Below are positions 12,141-24,100 of a stretch of DNA of 64,000 nucleotides, one piece after another. Position numbers and translations under genes: made by a program. The DNA comes from Papaver somniferum. Taxonomy: Eukaryota > Streptophyta > Magnoliopsida > Ranunculales > Papaveraceae. A model generated the notes under the pieces. That model was not told where the DNA came from, searched no databases, and saw nothing but the letters and a program-made list of their open reading frames with translations. Position 1 is the stretch's first letter, and each line of letters starts with the position of its first letter. The stretch covers positions 10,644,326 through 10,708,325 of the forward strand of contig NC_039358.1 in NCBI RefSeq assembly GCF_003573695.1, read 5' to 3'.

Positions 12141-12716
12141 CAAGGTAGTCAATATCGGTTGTGCCAGCCGATAATACAGGTTTTCTTCGGGTATCGGAAA
12201 ATACCTATACAATATCGAAAGTATGAGTGATACAAAGACGAAATGATGTTATCGGTTGTACATGCCGGTTCGATATATCAGTTTTACTTATACACCTATA
12301 ATATCGGTTTCAGTGAATAAATTTTCCATCAACATGCATATAGTCTTTGCAAACAAGTACAACTTCATTTGAAGAAGGTAAAAAGACCTAATATATCTAT
12401 GATATAAAATCAATGATTATATGGTACGATATAATGGAAACCATATTTCTATTGCAAGACATGAAATTGTAAAAGATAGAAGTGAAGGATAACAAGAAAG
12501 ATTTACCGACATAATAAGACAACAATCACAATGCTTTTGTATTTTGGGAATTTGATATATATATATATATGATTCTTATTATTTTTTACTATGATTTTAT
12601 AAATATTTGAAATTCTAATTCTAGTGATGCATCACCGATAAAAATCGATATAATCTTTTGTATTGATATATCAGACCCGATCGATAAGAAACCGATACGC
12701 GATATTTACTACCTTG
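12141..12716. mobile_element. hAT-like MITE with 8-bp target duplication
   Basis: Terminal inverted repeats CAAGGTAGTCAATATCG at the left and, as reverse complement of the right end, CAAGGTAGTAAATATCG. Flanking 8-mers ACTAAGAC (12133-12140) and ATTAAGAC (12717-12724) differ at one base. Inside, ATCGGT-type motifs recur in both orientations. There is no transposase, so it is non-autonomous. An 8-bp duplication points to hAT. Confidence 0.85.
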
Positions 12717-13081
12717 ATTAAGACATGTCATTATAAAGTTAATGAAACCGTTTAAGAAGTTAAATAACTTAAAGTTTATTGATCAAACGAAAATTTGAGA
12801 AGTGCAGCTTGATCAACGTTGGGAATAAAAAAACGGCAATAGCTTGCTGTATGTCTAAGAATAGAACATAAGCATATACCAATACCGCACCTACATACTA
12901 ATTAGTTGAAGGGAACTACTAGTGCTTCTTGCTAATCCTTTTTTTTTCTTTCCATTTTTTATCCTTGCAGCTGGCTGCAGATAAATATCACTAGCTAGTA
13001 CCATCAGTTGTAAATAAAATTGCGTTACGGATTTACGCGGTAGCTGTCATAACGTTTTATCGTGGTGCCTAACTTGGTATT

Positions 13082-14434
13082 TTAATACTGTAATTCTTCT
13101 TCTTTGTTTGACGGTGGAAAGTCAGGGGCATCTGATTCTCCTCCACTATCTGATAATTGAAGTCTTTCTACTTCTGTGACATCTTTACAACAACATCTGC
13201 AGCGATCTAACTTGGGAGCTTCTTTTTCGCAATATTGATCTATCACGGAACTTCCCATTGCCTCACAAAGACAGTCACAACCTGTTTTACAAGCTTCTTC
13301 GCAAGGCTTTCTAGTGGGAAATTTAAACTTTTCATCCAATTGGGAACATAAGTCGTTCCGCCATATAGGTGTCGGTGGCGGAGGGAAGTCATCTGGATCC
13401 GGAGACGGTGGGAACGGTCTGGACGACGGTGGTGGAGGCTGTGCAGGTAGATCATCGCATTTCTTGCATGTAGGTGGGTCTATACAACAATTTATACAAG
13501 GGCATATATCATCTGGTGGGGAGCAAATTTTCCTTTTAAATATATCGTCCTCTTTACACTCATGTTCTCCTTCTGGGCAGGATGGCGGCCAGGGTGATTG
13601 GGATTCCGGGTCCAGAACATCAGCTGAAACCATATCTGCAGGTAGGTCCCGCACACATTAGCAATATTGTCGATCATTAGCTTCATGGTCAGACACATGG
13701 AGTTAGCTTTTTTCCTATTTTCCACTATCAATCCACGACTGTTAACCATTAGCAATAATTTTAATCACAGCCATTGATTCAGTCAAAAATTTATGATAAT
13801 GATATTTTGAAGAGAAGGAAAACATTAAGTTATTGATGGTTTGCAATATAAACAAATACCGCTATTTACAAATTTCATCTCCTAGAAATGTATGTTCATC
13901 ACCCGAGAAGCATTAGTGACTACTGAGAAGAGAACCATCGGAATCGTTATAACATGCATAAATATTGATCATATCCAGCACACTAGCCATTATAAAGTCA
14001 CGATCTTGAACCATCGGAATCGTTATAACCATCCACATAAAACATTGTTTCAAACTAATATAAATAATTAAATAACATTTACTGTGAGATACATCAATCA
14101 GTAGAATTAATTACTAAATTTAGTCATGAGATCATGCATGGACGTCAGGAAATTAGAAGACGGCTTATGGGCCGTTCATCCTACTGGGTGCGTGGTGGTG
14201 GCTTATCATGGTAGTGATAACAAACACTTGCCAATCAACAGATGATCAAAAGTATGCTGATAAAAACTAATGATGATAAAGAAAAACAAAAAATATAAGG
14301 CATGATATTGAAAGAAGGAAACAGAGAAAATATGGACGAACAAGTAAAAGATTATTTGTACAGAGCTCCTTACCTGTAGAGAGAGACAGGCTAACAAATA
14401 CTGCAAAGAGATAAGTATGAAAAGATTTTCTCAT
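13082..14434 (-). CDS. Secreted cysteine-rich, proline-linked protein (two exons)
   Basis: Exon 1 is 14434 to 14374: ATG, then MRKSFHTYLFAVF..., 20 codons plus one base, with donor ACAG|GTAAGG. Exon 2 is 13635 to 13082: acceptor CTGCAG|AT, stop TAA. The splice keeps frame and gives 204 residues. Residues 1-25 form a signal peptide (basic start, hydrophobic core, VSA before D26). The mature protein has two Cys clusters, at 40, 47, 58, 65, 67, 70, 71, 77, 80 and at 117, 132, 136, 140, 142, 144, 156, 166, 168-170. A Pro-rich linker at about 84-110 separates them and an acidic tail follows residue 174. C132-x3-C136 with C166-x-C168 resembles a defensin-like Cys-stabilised fold, but I do not recognise the family. 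Likely extracellular; function unknown. The 738-base intron has a CTAAT branch-like site near its 3' end. There are no stops or frameshifts, unlike everything around it. Confidence 0.78.
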
Positions 14435-14515
14435 CCTGATTACCCCAATATATCTTCGCTATAAAGATAGTTATAACGTGAGCTTGGTTTGTCTGATGAT
14501 TTACGAACTAGTATC

Positions 14516-14524
14516 ATTTATAGA
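14516..14524 (-). promoter_or_regulatory. TATA box of the cysteine-rich gene
   Basis: TCTATAAAT on the minus strand, about 82 bases upstream of the ATG at 14434. That allows a short 5' UTR of about 50 bases. It supports the exon 1 start. Confidence 0.55.
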
Positions 14525-14534
14525 ATTGAAAATC

Positions 14535-15683
14535 TTGGTAGTTCTTAGTAAAAAAGTAGTAATACTTACTGTTGACTAAAGCTATCAATTAAGACCCAAG
14601 TTATCGTTTCGTTTTTTAATTGTTCGGCATTTTTTGATATGTGGATCAGAAATTAATGCATTTCAAAAGTATGCAAACAACTTAATGATCCCCGGTAGAT
14701 CTGAGTTTTACCCAAGGTTAGATTCCTGAAATCTAACAGGTTAAATTTTTGGGGAACATATACAACCCCATAGTTTCAAGTCAACTATCAAAACCCAAAA
14801 AAAATAATACATATGAAACCAATGCATGTGAGCAGATTCTTCATTTTGCCTTCTTATTTTACGATCTTTTTGAACTGATTTCTTATTTTACTACAGTAAT
14901 AGACGACTAGTTCCAAATTTGTAAGGGTGCATTAATATTTATAGAAGACAATAGTTAGTTAAGACTTGTTTTTATTTGTTTTTTAATGTGCACGACGAGG
15001 ATCATTACGCATTTGGGTGCGGAAAAAGAGACTTAAGGTTCTGTTGGGTCTCCGTAGACTATAAGGACCACCTGGACTTTGGAGACCAGTATTTGAATAT
15101 TTTCAAGTGCAGTTATTACTCTTTGTCCCTTTGAAATGCCATATTAGCTTTGAGATATACCCAGTTTCGTGCTTGCACATAAGGGTTATTTTTTCCACTT
15201 CCTTTTCTTTTGGCATTTTACTATTTTCTTAGTTCAACCGGATAGCACTCAACAACGTGCAATCCTATCTTAGCCACTGTTAAAAATCAGGATTTCAACT
15301 ATCGGATCCCTGGAGGAAAACCAACTTCTCCCAAGTCACTGTGTGGGAATGCGATAAACGACTGACTTTGAACGATAACACTGTAACAAGCAAAATTATA
15401 AGGACAAAATTAACATAAACTAGATAGTGTCACGGGTTTAGATTGTCCAAATGCAACATCTAACCTTAAAAATGGTATTATGCTCCACGACACAGTTTCA
15501 GTCAACTCGTCCTTAGCCAATCTCTTAGTTTTTTGGCTAAAACTGTATTCAACCCATATAAAATAGAGGTACTTCTCATAAAGCCTTCAAAACAGTATAC
15601 ACACTCTGCTTGATGCATTAACAGTAAGCCAAAATAAAGAGACAAATACACCAACAAAACTTAACTTTAATCTTGATGGAAGC
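14535..15683. other. Unassigned intergenic sequence
   Basis: About 1.1 kb upstream of the cysteine-rich gene. No ORF of note, no repeat structure seen. It may hold the distal promoter. Confidence 0.4.
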
Positions 15684-15965
15684 CTAATCCGGACTGGACG
15701 GCACCGCTAGAGGGATGTACTTGGCAGGGGTGTCATCGGGGAAGCGGATTAGTGCGGAGATCTGAAGCGAGATGGAAAGCAGAAATGTCAGTATAGTTGG
15801 TTGAGCGAAGAGTGTTCTCCTTGGCAACAAGGGAGCTGAGGCGGTCTGGCCACGCCGGCGGGACATCAAATGTCTGCAGCACTCACGGTCTAAACGGTGC
15901 GGATTAGCTCTCCCCCAAAACCACCCAACCCGATGCGCACGTAAGGAACAAAGGGTAATCTTCAC
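15684..15965 (-). other. GC-rich island, possible captured exon fragment
   Basis: About 280 bp clearly richer in GC than its surroundings. A 93-codon minus-strand ORF spans it (ending PLAVPSSPD), and another minus frame reads VPPAWPDRLSSLVAKEN. Neither is recognised. Composition suggests a fragment captured by, or lying beside, the gypsy remnant next to it. Coding status is doubtful. Confidence 0.3.
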
Positions 15966-16540
15966 TGGGAAGACTAATTATTACAATACACTTAGGGTTA
16001 CACAAACTCTTCTTGCCGTACATCCAACCAATCACAAGATCAAGCTTTTATTATGGCCTTACAAAAATCTATACACAAGTAACTGTCTGGCAGTTACAAA
16101 TTTACTCTACAAAAGGTAGTTGGCAAATTGTGCCAACTTTCCCAACTCCTCTCCTAAAACCAAAAAAGCATCTCCTAGGCTTAGGAATGCATAAAGTAAA
16201 CACTACTTCTGTGTAACCAACTTATAATTGTCAAGACCATGTGCTTGCCCAACCAAAGTACGTCGAGCATCATTCCCCCAATGATGTAAGTGTGCTTATG
16301 CAAGCCTTTCTTGCATCCATGCATGCCTCATGCACGCAGGTTATGTGCCAAAATCATTTGGTACCTCTTGATGTTAATCTCGCATATGTGGCCATGTCCA
16401 AACCCTATTTTTCGCATGCCTTGGCCTACCTTGAAACTCCGGATGCACCATGCATCTCTGGAATATGCCATGTTCAAAGTATCACGCCATCTTAACGCTT
16501 TATTACTAGGCCGCTTGACCAACCGGTCATAGACCTCCCC
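15966..16540 (-). repeat. Probable 3' LTR part of the chromodomain gypsy element
   Basis: It follows the gypsy coding remnant on the minus strand after a GTGGGGGAGG purine tract (complement of about 16532-16545). It holds no coherent ORF. The overlapping plus- and minus-strand ORFs here are incidental. LTR identity is inferred from position only, because no partner LTR is in the window. Confidence 0.4.
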
Positions 16541-17602
16541 CACTAGCTGAACTCGACGATCTCGTCAATTCTTTTTGTTGTAGGTAAGTCTAAATTTGTT
16601 CTTCAAATTGTCACAATGTAGTATCTTTCTCCCAAGAAGCTTTGGAGTCTGGTAAACCATGTCGCTTTACCAAATAATAATTTCTCATATTCTTCTTGCT
16701 TTTCCCCTCAAATTGATCATCAAGTGTACATTCTATTTGCTTGTCAAACTGCGATCTGATTACTAGTGGTGCACGCTTCCCTTGTTGTCTCGAAATGTCC
16801 AGCAAATTAGGATGGTACTTTTTCAAGAAGCTGACATGAAAAGTGGGATGCACTTACAATCGTTCCGGCAAAACGAGTCTGTAAGCCACCTTATTACCAA
16901 TTATTTTCATCACTTCAAAAGGACCATCATATCTTGGAATTACGCCTCTATGCACTCACTGTCTTGCTAGAAATATTCTTCCAAATATGTGGCGTTACTT
17001 TCAATAATATCATATCTCTCACCTCAAATTCCACATCTCTGCGAGGTAAATCATCAAATTTATTCATTCTTCTCACTGCCTTGGACAAACTGTCATGTGC
17101 TTGCATCTCCGTTGTAAACCTTGTATAGCGATATGTTGCTGGACAGGAGCCTTGCTTCTTATCATTTGGAACCTCATAAGGGGTTAATGGTTGTTGTCTT
17201 ATTGCTAACTTAAAATGACTCAAACTCTTGTGCAAATTGTAACAAAGTTGGGCCGTACCCATCAACGACACCCAATTTCCCTGACTTGTAGTCACATAAT
17301 GACGCAAATACTCTTCTGGCAATGCATTTATCCTCTCCGTATGACCATAGGTTTGAGGATGATTACTAATAGAAAACTTTAGTTCAGATCCAAGCAATCC
17401 AAACAAGGCAGTCCAAAATCTGCCTGTAAACTGTGAGTCTCTATCATTCACAATATCTTAAGGAAGTTCACAATACTTCAATACATTCTTGAAGTACATA
17501 TCCGTTGTAACGTATGCATTACAAGAATGATGACAGATAATGAATGTAGCATACTTCAAAAAGCGATCAACATCGACCATTCTCGATCTAAAGCCTTGCA
17601 CC
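16541..17602 (-). pseudogene. Chromovirus (Ty3/gypsy) integrase and chromodomain remnant
   Basis: Minus strand from 17602: VDVDRFLKYA, a stretch ending DIVNDRDSQFTGRFWTALF, HPQTYGHTERINALPEEYLRHY, and a RRDVEFEVRDMILLK block with a YDGPFEVM-type C-terminal domain. KVHPTFHVSFLKKYHP follows, and finally a chromodomain-like NYYLVKRHGLPDSKASWE near 16620-16680. The order and motifs fit a plant chromovirus of the Reina type. A TAA at about 17459 and at least one further stop/frame break near 16945 inactivate it. RT and RNase H are absent, because a CACTA end begins at 17603. Confidence 0.85.
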
Positions 17603-19900
17603 CACTACAAGAAAAGTCGCTTTTAGTGGAAAAATATTGTGTCACGAAAACCAATTTCTTCGTTGCAAAAAGAATTCAGCGACCCAAAAAACTTCATCAC
17701 CTATAGTGAGTCGTTGAAAGTGTTCTATGACGTCCTTAAGAAATCGTCATCGAATTTTTTTAATTAGCGACATAAGTCTTTTTTCCACCAAAACTATCTT
17801 TTTGTGAGCAAACAAAATTGACACTGTACACTAATTTTGTGACGAAGAATTTGTTACTCTAGGTATTTTTGGTGAGGAAAATATTTTATCACTTAAAATA
17901 ACTTTAGCCGCGAAATTTGTTCGTCTCGAAATATACTTATAGTGAAGAAACAAATTCGTCTCATAAAATAGTTTTAGCCGCGAAATTTATTCGTCTCAAG
18001 ATGTACTTATAGCTAAGAAACAAATTCGTCACTTTAATAATTTTAGCAACGAAATTTTTTCATCTCTGAAAAAAATAATGATTTAGCAGCGGAATAACTT
18101 TCGTCTCAAAATAAAATCAATGACAAAATTTAGTCGTCTTTAAAAGTACGTATAATGACCAATTAGGATTGTCTCTGTATAGTCATTTCAATAAATAATA
18201 TCATCGTCTCCAAAACAATTTTAGCTGCAAATATAGTCGTCTACAAAAATTATTACAGACAACCATAACTATTTTCCCATCATACCAAACTCGGCACTAT
18301 TTTTTCTTTAGTGACTAGCCTAGATTTATTATTACACAAAAAATAAATATAAACAAATAAACATTTAAATAAATAATATAAGTTGAATAAAAAACAATTA
18401 CCCATCAATATAAGTTGTTTATACAAGATCCAAACTAGAAAAAATCTGATAAATGAACTCTACCAATAAATAAATAGATAAATATCACTAATAGAAAAGA
18501 AAAAAAATACTAAGACTAGAACATTAATGTGATAGCATTCAATTTTCAATTCCATTAGCGGTAATGTTGTTTAGACCGAGAGAACGTAACATCATATCCT
18601 GCATGTTTCTTATGTCCTTTGCACTATCTTCTTTCAACTTTTTGATAACCTCATTCTGGGCGCATATTTGCTCTTCCTGAGCTTGGATTCTATCAGCCTC
18701 TGCGTGTAGCATTTTATGAATTCCTTCGTTGTTAGAAACAGTGGTCGCATGGACTAAATAAAAGTTTTTCATGGATGATAAGCAAGAGTGAAACTAGTGA
18801 TCACAACACCACGTGAAGGTGCAGCACTAATGGTTGGTCTTTAGACAAGCATGAGAGTTACTAGAACACAGACAGACGATGAGCTTGTAATTCATGAGGG
18901 TGTGGTCATTAATGAAAATAACAATCAAATTGGTGTTTCAATTAGGTAATATAGAATATTGAGTTTGCGCTTAATCGTGCCCACGACAACTTTATTGGTA
19001 TTGTATACTTACCAATTGATTCCTCTAAAAACTTCTTTAACATCTGTAGAGAAGTGTCCAGATGAACTCATTCTGAAAATTTAAACCAAATCAATGTTCA
19101 ACTTTAAGGTTTAATACACTAATCTACAGGCAAAAAAACAGATGATATATATGCATCACTTGACCCTGTAAATCAAGGAATCCCTATCAAGGACTTGTTT
19201 TTCACTCCAAGACTTGTACCTGAGTGCTTCTATAGAACAAACTATTACCACACACTCATTTACAAGTTTGGGACCATTCTCGAATAGCGGCTCTCCATTT
19301 AATTCTGAGAACATAACAACCAGTTTTCCTTTGTTAGCATTCATCCATACATCTAGTGCAAGCCCCCGTGTCAATCCCACGTTCTTTGGCGTGGAGGTTG
19401 TATCTATAAAGACGAAATGATCATTTCTGTATGCAGGTGATAAATATCTGTAACTATAAACCGAGTTACAGTAGTAAAAGCACTTCGCTGGTTGCTGAGG
19501 CGCAAACCATCCTGCAAAATTATTATGAGTCTTGGCTATACAGCCTATGGGTATATGTTTATGCAGTTCCGTAAATGCTGTGAGCAGGTAAAATGGCTCC
19601 TTTACTGCCCAAGAGTGAGGTCTCTGTGGGTTAAAAAAAAAGACCTTATATTGCCATGACAAAGGAATTGGCTAACTTATGAATCGTAGTCTATTGAATA
19701 TAACTTTTTCTTATCTAGTTACTAGTGAATTGACATACTAGTATACTACAGACAATCGTAAACAGACACAATAGAAATGTAACTAGCAGGAGAAACCAAT
19801 CATTTAGCAGAAGATGATAGTGATAGGTACTAGCGATAGACCTTCTTCTTTTGTTTCGCACCACCAGATTTCACCTTTTTTGGTGCCTGAATTAACAAAA
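17603..19900 (-). mobile_element. CACTA (En/Spm) element, one terminus and 3' part
   Basis: The terminus is CACTACAAGAAAAGTCGC at 17603, inserted inside the gypsy integrase. Up to about 18310 lies a subterminal region with repeated short motifs in both orientations (AATTCGTC, TTTTAGC..CGAAATTT), typical of CACTA ends. Transposase-associated exons lie beyond it on the minus strand. The opposite terminus (a TTTCTTGTAGTG-like end) was not found downstream, so the element is truncated or ends in unrecognised sequence. Confidence 0.75.
18539..19900 (-). pseudogene. CACTA-associated transposase protein, exons
   Basis: Segments in transcript order on the minus strand. First is a Lys-rich APKKVKSGG..KQKKKV piece near 19855-19890 that looks like a nuclear-localisation exon. 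The main exon begins at a CCCACAG|A acceptor at 19623 and runs to about 19156. It includes KTHNNFAGW, KNVGLTRGLALDVW, NANKGKLVV, ENGPKLVNEC and YKSWSEK..DRDSLIYR, the pattern of plant Ptta/En/Spm-type proteins. A terminal coiled-coil exon at 18772-18539 has IHKMLHAEADRIQAQEEQI. An intact frame across all exons could not be proved. It is a DNA-binding or helper protein in relatives, not the catalytic TNP2 transposase. Confidence 0.65.
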
Positions 19901-20865
19901 AAAAGAAAACACAAAATCAGTAACATGGGGTTAGTCGTGAGAGACTTTGGGTGCTTTTAGTATATTTAAATCCCTGGGGATTTGGAGGGAGGTTGAGAGA
20001 GTATATGCAGTTTAGGAGAGTTTAGGAGTTTTTAGTCTAGGGAGTTTGAGAGAGTCTAGGAATTTCGGGGACTTTATTAGAGGGAGTTTCTATGGATTCA
20101 AAATCAAAAAGTTCTATCTAATAAAACTTCTAATGATAGTCTAATGACAATCTCCATATAAATCAAAGTTCTTGAGTTCTTGGTTTAATGTTATGACACA
20201 GATCAAATTTTCACTTTAATGATGGTCTCCCAATCTTTCCAACTTTTGCTGGTCACGAACATTAAATTGCATAGGGTTTGCTATATCATTTCTTTATGCA
20301 ATAGTTTCATGAAGTTGATGTTCTTAAGTTTGCCATAAAACTTCATCGTCACTTATGAGTGTTGATGAAGTTTTCTGGTCATCTTCCTGGATAGGAAATT
20401 CATTGCAGCAACTAACTCGAGAAAACAGATCAGGGCTTATAAAAAATTAAATAGGATTGTTCAATTATTTACCAACCCAAAATGACCAAGATAATCCAAA
20501 ACGGTATGCTATAGGCTGAAATGGTTGCTGCTAGCAATAACTTCCACTTAGTTGGAACAACTACTGGATAAAGTTAGAGAAATTGCAGGCTACTATAAGA
20601 GCAAATTATTCTCAACTGTAAAAATAATATCACCAGTATTTCTTAAGTCAAATGGTTTTCTTATGTCTTATTGATAGCTTTTTTTCAAGCAACCTAGATA
20701 TGGACTTTCTGTTAATCGTAAGTGCAGCTTAATATATCTATATAAAATCAAACCAAAACGAACTAGAGTGATAAAACAAACAAATTGAAAAGATGAACAA
20801 ATTCACAATAACAACCATCGAATTGCAATGATGAAGTCATGTACTCTGAAAACCTAACCCTGGGG
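19901..20865. other. Unassigned, with a GGGAGTTT/TAGGAG-rich patch
   Basis: Bases 19940-20100 repeat short purine motifs (GAGAGT, TTTAGGAG, GGGAGTTT). They may be a small MITE or the upstream part of the CACTA gene. No ORF of value. Confidence 0.35.
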
Positions 20866-21020
20866 GAGAAATCAAAACCCCTCTTAGAAATCGGCATCTT
20901 AATTATAAATCAAAACCCAAAGTAAGAGATCGACATCCTAATAAGAAATCAAAACCCTACAAAATTTAGAAATCAAAACCCTAATTAGTAGAAAATAAAT
21001 AGAAATCAAAACCCTAATTA
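20866..21020 (+). repeat. Short tandem repeat of AGAAATCAAAACCCTAAT
   Basis: Five or six degenerate copies of an 18-30 bp unit containing AAATCAAAACCC(TAAT). The AAACCCTAA core resembles plant telo-boxes found in 5' regions of genes and some transposons. Confidence 0.6.
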
Positions 21021-22424
21021 CTGAGAAAATAAAGATCAGACAAAATTTGTAGAAAACTTACCATTGATTAAGAAACTTGAAACGTTAGGTATCTAATGAA
21101 GGTGGTGTATAATCTGTAGATGTAGGATTTGTATTGGCGTTGATCTACTGAACTCTTCCCTCTTCTTCCACTTACATCGAATCGTTGATCAACTGAAGGA
21201 GTTGGGATTGAATTGCATCGAATCGAGGGTGTTGGTAAGGTGGTGTTGCGAATAATGATATCTTTATGAGTATCTTTCCCCCTTCTCTGGAATCATCAGG
21301 GGATGAGTTAATTTCATTCGTGATTGGGCTTGGAGTTGGTCGATTGGTGAAGACGGACTTTGCTGGCTGGAGAAGAATCGGACGACGTTACAGAGAGAGA
21401 TAGAGAAAAGACTACAGTGGTGGTATCGAGGGAGTGATAGAAGATGGTTATGCCGGTGAGTTGTTTGTTTTTTTGTTTTTTTTTCTTCAAGTCGAGTATC
21501 AGCGGGACTAAGCCAATCCATTGAGATTTGATATATATCGGCCTCGGATGAATTTGAATCGATTAATTTGAAAACGTATTCAATTAGATCCAATGAAAAT
21601 GAAGAATCGTTATCGGCCTATATCTGATTTGTTATATAAAGAGAATGGATTTTAACAGTGAGAATAATCTATAATTATTATTGGCGTGAAAGTAATCAAA
21701 AAAATTATAAGAATGAGAATTATTTCGAATAATAAAAATAAATTTAAATGACGAGAATGAATCCAACTAATGAGAATGAATCTTATAATTGTTATTGATA
21801 TTCGGTTCGAGAAAAAATTCTCAATAATAAATAAAAATTGGAAAAAGTTTAACGAGAAGATGAAATCGAAAACTATATATATATGTACACGAACTAGAAC
21901 AATCAATTCGCTTTCTATGGAAATGATTTGCTGTAAGATTTAACCAAAACCTTGGCATCCATGGGAGAAATATGCAGGGTATCTATCACACGTATAATTA
22001 AACGAGTCACTCTTTGCAATTATGTTTCGAATGAGAGATATATTCTCTTCATCTGATGTTGGCCAAGATAGATATATTATCTGATTTGCAACATGACTAG
22101 GATGAGTCACGTGAAAATGCAAGAAATTGTCGTTTAGAGTATGAGAGGAGCTCACATCTTCCCGGGCGGTCACGTAAGTCAAATGGAAGCCGTATTATTT
22201 TTCATGGGTCCTTTCGTTGTGTATGAGGAGATCAAGGGTGTTCATCCACGTTTTTGGATAAACGTGAACATTTCAGGATCAATTAACTAACCTTGAGTGT
22301 GTTTGAGATGCTAAGAAAGAGGCATGTGTCCAAGGTAAAGCTTGTGCCTAAGTCGCATGTTTGTACAAGACTGTTCAGATGAGTTGATTTAGCTCGGATT
22401 AGCATTAGACCGGCTGAGGCTTAG
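21021..22424. other. Unassigned AT-rich sequence
   Basis: Overlapping minus-strand ORFs (21264-22182) are low-complexity or show no known motif. CTTAG at 22420-22424 is the candidate left target duplication of the following LTR. Confidence 0.35.
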
Positions 22425-24100
22425 TGATAGACACATTTTTATGGCTGGATGTTATCTAAATTTTTAGTGTTCATTTTTGTACTTATTATGGTATTATGTC
22501 TTTATAACTGTTTTTGGAGAAATAAATATGTGTGGAAAATTGGGTCGAAATGTGGTATTTGCACCCCGGGAGAAATTACCAAAGGCACCCTGGAGAAGTG
22601 TTAGAGACACCCAAGAAATGTGTTGAAGGTACCCAGGAAATTTATAAAGGCACCAAGAAGAATTTCTAAAGGCATCTCTCAATTGGATAAGGGCACCCCT
22701 ACATGTTAAAAGCACAAGCAAAATTACTAGGGGAACCGTCTCCTTCCCCTTTTGAAAACGAAAATTGGCGGGAAAATACTTGAATCAACTGTGTGAGTTT
22801 AGTTTGGTTTTTGGAAGAGTTTAACACGGGGATTCCATTGTTACCTAACATCCAGGAAGAATTACGTGTTTGGAAACTAAAAAACTGACCAAATTCTTCT
22901 TGTATATGGTAGTTGTCTAAAAGAGGGAGGGAGAAGTTATTTACAACAACATGCAAATAGCCTAGATCCTGTTTTGATTATTTTGGAAGGTTGTAGAGAA
23001 AATATTCCCTGTTATATTTGACTATATCAAATTAAGAGAAGGTTTGGAGGAATCAGACACAAAGCGCAAATAAAATAAAGGGAATAAATCCCGTAACTTA
23101 GACAAAGAAAAATTCGGGAAGATATTCGAGAGATTTATCTGGCCTGTGTGTATAAATAGTGTAGGGTGAAGTCAAAGTGAGGGAGATATAGGGTCTGGGG
23201 GACCTAACAGAGGTTTCAGCACGAAGAAATCACGCTGCAAAGAAAGTTAAGGAAGCAGGAGGAAGTAGACGAAGCTGAAGAACATTTGACTCCGCAAAAA
23301 AGGCGCAGAGAACTATCGTGGTTGCAACAAACCTTCTGCAAGAACATTTGGCACCCTGGAGAACTGTTCTAACAATTATTTTTTTGGTTGCAACAAACCT
23401 TCTGCAACTGAAGAAATCATTTTTAGCGACGAGTGTGGAACGGATATGCTGTGGTTGCAAATTAACTATTTTATTCTATTTCTTCATTGTAAACACCTTT
23501 TTAGCGATGAACAATATTTTTGAGTGTGTTTTCGACACGAGGGGCTAAACCCGAACACTGTGATGACGGAGAAAGCCATATTTCATGCTTGTGGTAATTA
23601 TATTTAATATTTTAATGACTTTTTACATTGACTATAATTGATTTATGATTTTTCTTAATTATTTGTGATATTAGTTGTTTGATGGCGTATGCTTGATCTT
23701 ACTTCGGAAATCCCGTATGAAATTTTAGGAATTTTTCAGATTGCACTGACTTTGGTGTTTGGACCACATCTCCTAGCTTGTTTGTCCGCTTGAAGCGCAG
23801 TTTTGGTATATTTTTTGGAACATATAGGGGAACATATTTTCTTCAGGAAGTACCCCGAAATTCCTTATGGTTTGTCATCAGTTTTCAAGTCTTCGCGATG
23901 GTATGTACGGATATCTGTTTTCAAAAGGTGTCCTTGTTGCGTTTGAACTCTTGATGTATTGAGACTCTTAGGAAAAGAACCCTTAGAGTGTTATGACCTA
24001 ATTAACCTTCCATAGCTTGTGAATTTGATCCCCTTGATCCAAAACACGTCTGTGGCGTACTTATACGTTTTTACCCTTAGGTATGTCTTCTCTTAATTAT
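22425..24100 (+). repeat. Gypsy-type LTR (family C), plus orientation
   Basis: It begins TGATAGACACATTTTTATG, matching the minus-strand start TGATAGACGCATTTATGTG of the LTR at 58328. It shares the GGCACC / GGTACCC repeated purine block (22560-22720) and GAAAATTGGCGGGAAAATAC at 22758. A TATAAATAGT box at 23151 sits about 725 bp from the start, close to the spacing in the other copy. The right end is uncertain because similarity fades after about 23.7 kb. Confidence 0.6.

Noticed and set aside
13314..13661. 115-codon Gly/Ser-rich ORF on the plus strand
   Set aside because: Antisense shadow of the proline and cysteine codons of the secreted gene.
16013..16543. Overlapping ORFs with Met-rich translations on both strands
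   Set aside because: Within the presumed LTR of the chromovirus remnant; no protein family resemblance.
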